From the NCBI GenBank assembly GCA_040902925.1, contig JBBDWJ010000234.1:1-18379 (forward strand): DNA of 18,379 nt. Reading direction: 5' to 3'. Positions 1 to 6,390 of this stretch are shown piece by piece. This stretch comes from JBBDWJ01 sp040902925. Its GTDB lineage: Bacteria; Acidobacteriota; Terriglobia; Bryobacterales; UBA6623. The notes under the pieces were generated by a model. That model saw nothing but the letters and a program-made list of their open reading frames with translations, searched no databases and was not told where the DNA came from. Numbering within the stretch: position 1 is the first letter of the stretch; the number at the start of each line of letters is the position of its first letter. The position numbers and the translations under genes were made by a program.

Positions 1-1872
1 GTAAACCGCGGCCATTGCAGCCGCCTCTTTGCCGAAGATCTGCGTGCCGAACGACCACTGTCGCACGTTGGAAACGACGCCGACGATCTCGAGCCACTTG
101 ATTTCAGGGTCACGCGAGCTGAGTCGAATGCGCCGGCCGATCGGGTCTTGGTTGGGAAAAAACTGCGCGGCCAGAGTATCGTTGATAACGACGACACCCG
201 GGGTGTTGTCATCGTCCTGCTCGGTGAACTCGCGACCCCGCTGCAACGGGATGCCCATCGTGGCGAAGTAGCTTGGTGTCGCTATGCGTGAGGCGGCGTT
301 GGGCCACGCGCCGTCGGGCGCGGGCTTGCCCTCGATAGCGAAATCGAAAAACCATCCCGTGGTATTGCGCATTGGCAACAGATCGATCGCGGCGGCGGAA
401 ACAACGCCGGGAACGCCGCGGATTCGCTCTAGCGCCGCGTCGAAAAACCGCGGCCACTGCGCTTCGTCCGGATATTTGTAATCCAGCAGATTGACGCGCA
501 AGGTGAGCAGATTCTCGGAGTGGAAGCCTTTGTCGATATTCTGAAGCCGCAGGAAGCTGTTGAGCGTAAGGCCGGCGCCAACCAGCAATAGCATGGCCAG
601 GGCGATCTCAGACACCACCAGGGCATTGTGGAAGCGGCGGCCCTGCACTCCGGCCGACGCCGAGCGGCCGCCCTCGCGCAATGACTGGCTGGGCTCGATG
701 CTCGACGTTCGCAGCGCTGGAAAAAGGCCGAACACTATCGCAGTCACCATGGAGGCGGCCAATGCGAACGCTACAACGCTCGCGTCGAGATCGAGCGCGT
801 CGGCCTCAAACACGGTCATGCTCGGGAGCACCTGCCGCAAACCTTGCATCGACCAATAGGCCAGCACAAATCCCAGGATGCCGCCGCCCAGCGCCAGCAA
901 CATGCTTTCGGTAAGGAGCTGGCGAATCAGCCTGGAGCGGCGCGCGCCCAGGGCGGCGCGGATGGCAATTTCTTTTTCCCGCGCGGCCGCGCGCGCCAGT
1001 TGCAGGTTGGCGACATTGATGCAGGCCATCAACAGGATGAAACCCACGGCCATGCTGATAGCCAACAGCGCCGGGCGCAAATTGTTCTGATTCGCGAAAA
1101 ACTCCCGCAGCCCCTGTACCCGCGCCCCCCAACCCGCGTTGGTCTTCGGATACTCCTCGGCCAACTGCTGCATGAGGACCTGCAGCCGTCCATCGGCCTG
1201 TTCGCGGCCGATGCCCTGACGCAGTTTGGCGACCACCTGCAGGCTGTGAAAAGTGAGCCGCTCGGGGGCGAACTCTTTCTGCAACGGCCGCCACAGCTCG
1301 GATACGGCGCTTCCGAACTGAAATGCCCGCGGCAAAACTCCGATGATGGTGTAGGATGCCTGGTCGATCGTGATTGTGCTTCCCGCAATTTCCCGAGCGG
1401 CCCCAAACCGGCTTCTCCACAAACCATCGCTCAAAATAACGGACGACTCGTCTTCGTCGGGCAGGAAAGTTCGCCCCACCGCCGCCTCGACTCCCAGCAT
1501 TTCGAAAATATTCGTGCTCGCGCGAATGCCGTTCACTGTCGCCGCCGTGCCCGAGCCGGTCAGCGCGCCGCTCCAGCCCTCGAGAGCCGCGACGTGCTCA
1601 AAAACCTCGGGCTGCTCCATCAAATACTGAAAATTTAGGGGCGCGACGGGAAACCAGTCATAACCACGCTGAGCGTTCGTCTCGGCAATCAACACTAGCC
1701 GGTCAGGATCAGGATAGGGCAGCGGCTGAAGCAGCACGGGATAAATAATGCTGAAGGCGGCCGTATTGACGCCGATCCCAAAGGCCAGCGAAATCACCGC
1801 CACCAAGGTCAGGCCCGGTGATTTTCGTAAACTTCGGAGCGCGAAGCTCACGTCATTTCGAAGCATTTGCAT
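1..1872 (-). CDS. ADOP/MacB-like ABC transporter permease, 3' end outside window
   Basis: The frame reads open from 1872 to the left edge (624 residues), beginning MQMLRNDVSFALRSLRKSPG, with an in-frame TGA about 24 codons upstream and no start codon between, so the start is 1872 or the Met two codons later. The first membrane helix lies at about residues 20-42 (LTLVAVISLAFGIGVNTAAF). A periplasmic MacB-type domain follows. A second membrane block near residues 260-385 carries the conserved cytoplasmic signature EKEIAIRAALGARRSRLIRQ (about residue 300). A second copy of the layout begins near residue 415 (FHNALVVSEIALAM). This MacB-PCD/FtsX duplication is typical of the acidobacterial duplicated orphan permeases, usually about 800 residues, so roughly the last 180 are missing. 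The family is thought to couple to MacB-like ATPases for export or envelope stress; the substrate is unknown. Often a PadR regulator precedes such genes, but none is present here. Confidence 0.93.
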   Translation of the reverse strand, partial: MQMLRNDVSFALRSLRKSPGLTLVAVISLAFGIGVNTAAFSIIYPVLLQPLPYPDPDRLVLIAETNAQRGYDWFPVAPLNFQYLMEQPEVFEHVAALEGWSGALTGSGTAATVNGIRASTNIFEMLGVEAAVGRTFLPDEDESSVILSDGLWRSRFGAAREIAGSTITIDQASYTIIGVLPRAFQFGSAVSELWRPLQKEFAPERLTFHSLQVVAKLRQGIGREQADGRLQVLMQQLAEEYPKTNAGWGARVQGLREFFANQNNLRPALLAISMAVGFILLMACINVANLQLARAAAREKEIAIRAALGARRSRLIRQLLTESMLLALGGGILGFVLAYWSMQGLRQVLPSMTVFEADALDLDASVVAFALAASMVTAIVFGLFPALRTSSIEPSQSLREGGRSASAGVQGRRFHNALVVSEIALAMLLLVGAGLTLNSFLRLQNIDKGFHSENLLTLRVNLLDYKYPDEAQWPRFFDAALERIRGVPGVVSAAAIDLLPMRNTTGWFFDFAIEGKPAPDGAWPNAASRIATPSYFATMGIPLQRGREFTEQDDDNTPGVVVINDTLAAQFFPNQDPIGRRIRLSSRDPEIKWLEIVGVVSNVRQWSFGTQIFGKEAAAMAAVY

Positions 1873-2142
1873 CTTGATTTCGCGGCCCTCGGCAACAGAC
1901 CAAGCCGCGATCCGGCCAAGCCGCGCTGTTTGGATGAGTCACAGCAGGGCCGCAGGTTTTGGCGACCCCGGGAAGCGATTCGTGCCGGCGTTCGTTCCTG
2001 AACCACCCACTTACGGCTGCTGCGTCACCACCCCTGTACCCGGTTCCCGCAGCGGCCCTTTCCCGCCGTCCGCATTTTATGTCCAGTTATTACGTGGCCG
2101 CGAAAGCAGGAAACGGTTACTCAACCAATAGCTATCTGGTGA

Positions 2143-2172
2143 AATATACGTTGATTCGACCTCCGCCGTCAA
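2143..2172 (-). promoter_or_regulatory. sigma70-like promoter candidate for the permease
   Basis: Read on the minus strand, TTGACG (2172-2167) matches the -35 consensus at five of six positions. It is followed after 18 bp by TATATT (2148-2143), which matches the -10 consensus at five of six. It points toward the permease start, about 270 bp downstream. No transcription data support it; the long leader is the main reason for doubt. Confidence 0.45.
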
Positions 2173-2254
2173 GATAATTCAATCATTCCCAGCCAAAGGC
2201 ACTACTACCTGACGGTTAGTCCGCGAGGGCATAAGCCTCTCATTCGGCTGCAGC

Positions 2255-2270
2255 GCCGCTGCAAAGCGGC
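2255..2270. other. short GNRA-capped hairpin
   Basis: GCCGCT, GCAA, AGCGGC forms a perfect 6-bp stem closed by a GCAA tetraloop. No T-run follows on the plus strand, so it is not a canonical terminator. It lies in the leader region between divergent genes and its role is unknown. Confidence 0.4.
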
Positions 2271-2493
2271 CGCTCGTGTGAGTAATTTGCGCTACGGCTG
2301 GGATTTCTTAATGGTGATACCTTTGTGGGTGATTCCTTGTAGGCTTGTAGGACTGCCGTAAGGGGTTACTTGTCCGAGAAGAGCCAACGGCGGTAGTCCC
2401 GGCCGACCTCTCGATCTACGCCACCAAACTGGAAATGGCCCGAATCAAGCCGTCGTGCTACGCTCTAAAGCAACATCCGGGAGGGGACCCACG

Positions 2494-4419
2494 ATGAATC
2501 TCTTCTTTCGCATGCAAGCGCTGGCCGCGGCCGCTTTACTCGGGCTGATCGTACCGCCGCTGGCCGCCGAGCCGATTACCCTCGAAGTACGTATTTCTGG
2601 CGCGGAAGGGACGCCGGCCGATCTCACCGCGGCCGACTTCCAACTCAAGGAAAACGGCAAGGACCAGGACATTGACGTCGCCTTTGTAGGCCCCGACGGC
2701 CCCAGCGGCGGGCAGCCGAAGCTTTGGATGTTTATTGCCGTAGACATTAATCCCGTAAACTACCCGACGACGGAACAAGCCATCCGCAAATACCTGAAAG
2801 AGATGCACCAGCCGGGCGTTTTAGTATCGCTGGGCGGATCGCCTTTCAGCGGCAACCCTGCCGAGATCGAGGGGCTGCTGTCGCCGAGTCTGGCTCCCGA
2901 GAAGGCAGAAATTTCCGGTCAAAAGCTGCCCGGCCTGCTGCCCCTTTGGAAGGTCGGCAGCGACGCGTTGTTGAGCGGGCGGCCGATCCTGGACCGCTAC
3001 ACGGTCCTGTCGCGGCAACTGGGCATGCTGCCCGGCAAGAAGGTCGTAGTGCTGTTTCGCGAAGGGCTGCGGCTCGACCGCGATGGGCTCGACACGGGTA
3101 ACGCGCCGGCGGAGGAGGAGGGAGCAGGGCGCCGCGGGAACGCGCGCTTGCGGTCCATGGTGGACGGCAACGACGCCTCGCCGATGCAATTCGTCGATTC
3201 GTTGAATGCCCTGGCGTCGGAGGCGCTGCGAAACCGTGTCTCCTTCTATCCGGTTCACCCTCAAGGCGAGGGCTTCGGCGGCATGGGCGCGCAAGGGCTG
3301 AATCAGGTCGCGAATCGAACCGGCGGCAAGCCATTGTTGACGCAGGGCGATCCGTCTGTGATCTTCACGCAAGTGCTTGAAGACGCCTCGGCATACTACT
3401 TGCTGACGTACGAGCCGAGCGACGGCCAGCAGCGCGGACGCAGGCGCCGCATCGGCCTGCGGCTGAACCGCAAGGGGTTTCGAGCCGACGCGCTCAACGA
3501 GTACATGGAGCGAAAGCCTGGCGAGCAGCCGCCGCCGCAACGCGCCGCGGCGCCCGCTGTTTCCGACGCTCTTTTCTTGGACGACGCCGCCATGAAGGAA
3601 CTGCTGGGAAGCGGCGCGCGAGCCGATTTCGAACTGGAGGCCTCGCACGCCGTGTTCCGCGGCCCCGATGGCCAGGCAACGGTGCTCTATGCGCTTGGCG
3701 TCCACCCCAGCGTTCTAAAAACGAGCGAGGCAAGCGGATCGGCCGAAGCCGATTTCAGTGTCGGCGTTCAGGCGCTCTCCGCCGGCAACGAAGCAGGCTA
3801 TAGCGGCGTGCGGGAGAAGCGCGCATTTCCGGCCAAGGAATTCCGTCAGGCTCTGAAAGACAAGCGCATGCGGACGACCCACTCCGGCGAGATGCATGGC
3901 CTCGCGCCCGGGTCGTATGACTTGCGGCTCGGCTGGAAGGACGAAGCTGGAGACAAAGCCAGCACGGCCAAGATCGCTCTGATGGTTCCGGACTTTTCCG
4001 TGCCGCTTGCCGCCAGCACACTGTTCATCACCCGCGACGCTACCCAGGACGCTCCACCGGCGAACAACGCGCACGGAGATCTGCTAACGGTGGGCGACAC
4101 GCATTTTCTCCCGGACCCAGGGACAGGATTTTTGCCCGGCGAAACTCTCTTTATCATTTATCACCTGTATAACGTTCCGGACGACCTGCTGCGGCAGCCT
4201 CCCGGAGTGCAGTTCGTTGTGCTGCAGCACGGGCAGCCAGTAGCCAACGCTCCAGCAGGCGGCGATGCGATGGCCATGCCTGACCAGAAGCAGGTTCGCT
4301 ATCGGGTGATGCTGCAGACCGATCAGCTCTCGCCAGGAAACTACACCGCGATGGTCGGCGTGCCCCAAGCCGGCAGCCCGGAGCCGCGGGTATTGCTGAA
4401 GGACTTTGTGATTCAGTAG
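2494..4419 (+). CDS. secreted VWFA-related (TIGR03436-like) protein
   Basis: The ATG at 2494 is chosen over an upstream in-frame start because GGGAGGGG lies just before it and it opens directly on a signal peptide (residues 1-25, hydrophobic AAAALLGLIVPPLAA). The 641-residue product has a TIGR03436-like core: an N-terminal beta-domain with the phrase 'LTAADFQLKENGKDQ' (about 44-58), a VWA-like region with FIAVDINP near residue 80, a helix-rich section with 'LGMLPGKKVVVLFREGL', and the typical 'YYLLTYEPSDGQQRGRRRRIGLRLNRKGFRA' block (split here: YYLLTYEPSD, then a basic strand and RLNRKGFRA) near residues 305-340. The remaining 300 residues are beta-rich and unassigned. The metal-site DxSxS is degenerate (DIN). 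Acidobacteria carry many such exported proteins of unknown function. It is divergent from the permease and 55 bp ahead of the toxin-like gene. Confidence 0.9.
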   Translation: MNLFFRMQALAAAALLGLIVPPLAAEPITLEVRISGAEGTPADLTAADFQLKENGKDQDIDVAFVGPDGPSGGQPKLWMFIAVDINPVNYPTTEQAIRKYLKEMHQPGVLVSLGGSPFSGNPAEIEGLLSPSLAPEKAEISGQKLPGLLPLWKVGSDALLSGRPILDRYTVLSRQLGMLPGKKVVVLFREGLRLDRDGLDTGNAPAEEEGAGRRGNARLRSMVDGNDASPMQFVDSLNALASEALRNRVSFYPVHPQGEGFGGMGAQGLNQVANRTGGKPLLTQGDPSVIFTQVLEDASAYYLLTYEPSDGQQRGRRRRIGLRLNRKGFRADALNEYMERKPGEQPPPQRAAAPAVSDALFLDDAAMKELLGSGARADFELEASHAVFRGPDGQATVLYALGVHPSVLKTSEASGSAEADFSVGVQALSAGNEAGYSGVREKRAFPAKEFRQALKDKRMRTTHSGEMHGLAPGSYDLRLGWKDEAGDKASTAKIALMVPDFSVPLAASTLFITRDATQDAPPANNAHGDLLTVGDTHFLPDPGTGFLPGETLFIIYHLYNVPDDLLRQPPGVQFVVLQHGQPVANAPAGGDAMAMPDQKQVRYRVMLQTDQLSPGNYTAMVGVPQAGSPEPRVLLKDFVIQ

Positions 4420-4474
4420 GCGGTGGCCGCCGCGCCGCCGGGCACGTTGCGAAGGCGTGTGGGTTCGTGTCCGA

Positions 4475-5317
4475 ATGGACTTTCAACAAGTTCGGAAACT
4501 GACAATCAGAGCTCTGGTTGCGGACGGCTTTCTGTTTCAGAAGCTGGTGTTGAAGGGCGGAAACGCGATCGCTCTGGTTCACCAGTACGGATCCAGAACA
4601 TCGCTCGACATCGATTTCTCTCTGGAGCAGGACTTTGAAGATATCGAGGAAGTACGTGAACGCATTGTTCGCGCCCTGAAAGGCGGATTCGCATCTGTCG
4701 GTCTGGTCGTGTTTGACGAGGAATTCGGGCCAAGACCTCAGGACAGTCGAGACCAGTTGTGGGGAGGGTACCAGCAAACCTTCAAACTGATCGAAGTCGA
4801 CCGTTACGAAGCACTCAAAGACGATAGCCGGACGCTGCGAACCAGCGCTCTTGCTACAGGTCCTGGCCAAAAACGCGCCTTTACGATCGACTTCAGCAAG
4901 CATGAGTACTGCAGCGGCAAGGTCGAACGGGAGATTGATCACTCCCCGATCTACGTATATACGCCCGAGATGATCGTTATTGAGAAGTTGCGAGCGATAT
5001 GTCAGCAGATGCCCGAGTACGGGTTTCGCAAGCGGTCAACCGCCCGGGCGCGCGACTTTTACGATATCCACGAGCTCGTCAGCAATGCGGGAGTCACGCT
5101 CAATTCGGACGAAAGCAAGGAGCTCGCGAGGCGCATCTTCGAATGCAAGCACGTGCCGCTCTCGCTGATCGGAAAAATCGCCGAGCACCGCGAGTTTCAT
5201 CGCCCGGACTGGCCGTCGGTTCAAGACTCCGTTCGCGCAAGGGTGGAGAGCTTCGATTTCTATTTCGATTTTGTTGCCGGCTTTTCGCTGCGGCTAGAGA
5301 CCCTTTGGAACGTGTAG
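4475..5317 (+). CDS. abiEii: AbiEii/AbiGii-family nucleotidyltransferase (type IV toxin-like)
   Basis: This 280-residue protein shows the expected nucleotidyltransferase motifs in order: LKGGNAI (residues 26-32), SLDIDF with Asp45 and Asp47 as likely metal ligands (43-48), TIDF (137-140), the lysine-bearing helix IVIEKLRAI (167-175), and RARDFYDIHEL (191-201). No key motif is missing, so an active enzyme is predicted. In known AbiE systems AbiEii is a bacteriostatic NTase toxin that binds GTP, and mycobacterial relatives (MenT) modify tRNA ends; which applies here cannot be told. ATG 4475 has no clear Shine-Dalgarno; an in-frame GTG at 4457 is the alternative but its purine tract is too close. 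It follows the VWFA gene by 55 bp on the same strand, so read-through expression is possible. Its 3' end overlaps the antitoxin-like gene by 24 bp tail-to-tail, unlike the usual antitoxin-toxin operon. Confidence 0.88.
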   Translation: MDFQQVRKLTIRALVADGFLFQKLVLKGGNAIALVHQYGSRTSLDIDFSLEQDFEDIEEVRERIVRALKGGFASVGLVVFDEEFGPRPQDSRDQLWGGYQQTFKLIEVDRYEALKDDSRTLRTSALATGPGQKRAFTIDFSKHEYCSGKVEREIDHSPIYVYTPEMIVIEKLRAICQQMPEYGFRKRSTARARDFYDIHELVSNAGVTLNSDESKELARRIFECKHVPLSLIGKIAEHREFHRPDWPSVQDSVRARVESFDFYFDFVAGFSLRLETLWNV

Positions 5318-6238
5318 CCTCCACTCCGAATCGTACTCGCGTTCGCGAACGTGGTGGGCGAGATAGAAGTCGAACTCCATTCCTAGATCCCTCAGTTGGT
5401 CGTATTGACTCTTCTCAAAACCCGCCTTCGCCATGTAGAAACCGATCGCTTGATGGAAGGGGTAGATGTAGTCCAACTCTTTGAGCAGTCTAATGATCGT
5501 GTCTACAGATGCCCGGCGCTTCGCTCCGCGATACGCCTCCAAGACCTGGTAGACCCCTCCTGAGTAGTACGGGCGAACGACGATGTCGATCAGCGTCCGC
5601 TCCAGACTGGTGACATCCAGGGTGCCGCCCGTTCCGTCCGGGATCGGTTCAACCCCGAGGCGATTCGTGTGCTTTCCGTTGATGATCAGGAACCGCCAGA
5701 GATCACGCTCAACCGGGTCTGGGGGCACCCACTCAAACTCCAGACGCGACTGGCGTTGCTTGCCGGAAAATGCACGGTCGATGCCGGCTTGTTGAAGCGG
5801 CCCTCGGGGAGGCGGTTTCGGAGTCTGCTCCTGATTTACATAAATCGTGCTCGAAAGCTGATTAGAGAGCCCGTGCAGGTGGACCGCCGTGCCGTGAGAA
5901 AGGTAAGCGTTCGGTTTGATCGACAGCCCAACGTGATACTGGGAGACGCGCCCCCAGGCGTAGCGAGTCAGCACGGGGGCGCGCGGGTTTGTTACCTGCC
6001 TGATATCGAGGCGTGCGCAAGGAGTTTGATGTAGCAGGAACTCCAGAAATCCGTTGAATGAGGTGTCGCCAGATACGCCCCACGGGCCCCGGTTCTCGGC
6101 AAGTATTTGTTGAACGTCTGACGTCTTAAACAGCTTCCGAGGAAGGGATTCAAATGTGGCGAGAATCCCAGGCTTTGCGGCGAAGAGTCTCGATACTGTC
6201 TCTACGGTACTCACTGATGTTGGTATATATACCAACAT
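5294..6238 (-). CDS. abiEi: AbiEi-family antitoxin/transcriptional regulator-like protein
   Basis: Read on the minus strand to a TAG at 5296-5294. Starting at ATG 6238 it has 314 residues; starting at GTG 6214 it has 306 and begins VSTVETVSRLFAAKPGIL, which looks more like a natural N-terminus. No Shine-Dalgarno precedes either, so leaderless translation is possible. The N-terminal 70 residues look like a winged-helix domain. After it come AYLSHGTAVHLHGLS with STIYVNQEQ (about 103-130 from the GTG) and VTSLERTLIDIVVRPYYSGG (201-220), the typical AbiEi C-terminal phrase, then YPFHQAIGFYMAKAGF. Known AbiEi proteins bind inverted repeats in their own promoter through the winged helix and neutralise AbiEii without stable contact. 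Here the likely operators are the 32-bp palindromes at 6212-6390; the first contains both candidate starts. Frame stays open upstream to a TTG at 6382, but that stretch is palindrome DNA and probably not translated. Confidence 0.8.
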   Translation of the reverse strand: MLVYIPTSVSTVETVSRLFAAKPGILATFESLPRKLFKTSDVQQILAENRGPWGVSGDTSFNGFLEFLLHQTPCARLDIRQVTNPRAPVLTRYAWGRVSQYHVGLSIKPNAYLSHGTAVHLHGLSNQLSSTIYVNQEQTPKPPPRGPLQQAGIDRAFSGKQRQSRLEFEWVPPDPVERDLWRFLIINGKHTNRLGVEPIPDGTGGTLDVTSLERTLIDIVVRPYYSGGVYQVLEAYRGAKRRASVDTIIRLLKELDYIYPFHQAIGFYMAKAGFEKSQYDQLRDLGMEFDFYLAHHVREREYDSEWRLHVPKGL

Positions 6239-6243
6239 CAGTG
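6212..6243. repeat. palindrome A, 32 bp perfect, at antitoxin start
   Basis: Arms CACTGATGTT and AACATCAGTG surround the core GGTATATATACC; all 16 pairs match and the next outward pair (T6211/T6244) does not. It spans the ATG at 6238 and ends exactly with the GTG at 6214-6212 of the AbiEi-like gene. As DNA it could be an operator overlapping a TATATA -10 element; as RNA it would fold a hairpin holding the ATG. Confidence 0.97.
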
Positions 6244-6264
6244 TATCACAGGAGCCTAGCGTCG

Positions 6265-6300
6265 AAAAGGGTAGTCGTGGTATATATACCACGACTACCC
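6265..6300 (-). terminator. possible intrinsic terminator formed by palindrome B
   Basis: On the minus strand palindrome B would fold into a 14-bp stem with a 4-nt loop, followed directly by TTTT (complement of 6268-6265) and then C. This is about 90 bp past the DUF1501 stop codon, so it could end the PSD1-DUF1501 transcript ahead of the antitoxin-like gene. The T-run is short, and the same palindrome may instead be a protein-binding site. Confidence 0.4.
6269..6300. repeat. palindrome B, 32 bp perfect
   Basis: Arms GGGTAGTCGT and ACGACTACCC surround the same core GGTATATATACC; all 16 pairs match and the next pair (A6268/A6301) does not. Only the innermost T/A of the arm is shared with palindrome A, the outer 9 bases being unrelated. 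The centre is 57 bp from that of A. Confidence 0.97.
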
Positions 6301-6358
6301 AAAAAACGACGTGAAGCCTAAGCGGTTGAAATAAATGAAGTTGCCAGCCGGTCATGCC

Positions 6359-6390
6359 GAATTTGCTTGGTATGTATACCAAGCAAATTC
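6359..6390. repeat. palindrome C, 32 bp, abutting DUF1501 stop codon
   Basis: Arms GAATTTGCTT and AAGCAAATTC surround GGTATGTATACC. Fifteen of 16 pairs match, with the only mismatch at the central dinucleotide (G6374/T6375), and the next outward pair (C6358/T6391) does not match. Its right edge touches the TAA (6393-6391) of the DUF1501 gene. Outer arms are unrelated to A and B. The centre is 90 bp from that of B. No T-run follows on the minus strand. Confidence 0.95.

Larger units (their letters stand above)
1873..2493. other. gene-free divergent region between permease and VWFA protein
   Basis: No convincing coding region was found in these 621 bases on either strand. The stretch holds a good minus-strand promoter candidate for the permease (2143-2172), a GCAA-capped hairpin (2255-2270), a tandem octamer CTTGTAGG at 2336-2351, and a strong Shine-Dalgarno sequence (GGGAGGGG, about 2480-2487) for the plus-strand gene at 2494. 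If transcription starts near 2136 the permease mRNA would carry a leader of about 260 nt; a 16-codon minus-strand ORF in it (starting near 2080) has no supporting evidence. Confidence 0.6.

Noticed and set aside
844..1638. 264-codon plus-strand open frame opposite the permease
   Set aside because: Antisense to the ADOP permease, whose minus-strand frame is continuous over 624 codons.
1..1872. Possible frameshift in the permease, since several short open frames appear in other phases
   Set aside because: Reading from 1872 in one phase gives an uninterrupted protein with both halves of the ADOP layout, so no frameshift is needed.
2336..2351. Tandem octamer CTTGTAGG twice
   Set aside because: Two copies only, in a non-coding region, with no third site or promoter context; could be chance.
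2821..3705. 294-codon open frame on the minus strand inside the VWFA gene
   Set aside because: Arg/Gln/Ala-rich shadow of a GC-rich gene; no start signal or recognisable domain, while the opposite strand has a signal peptide and family motifs.
4952..4965. CGTATATACG resembling the palindrome core
   Set aside because: Only a 10-bp palindrome without extended arms, and it encodes the conserved YVYTPEM segment of the AbiEii-like protein.
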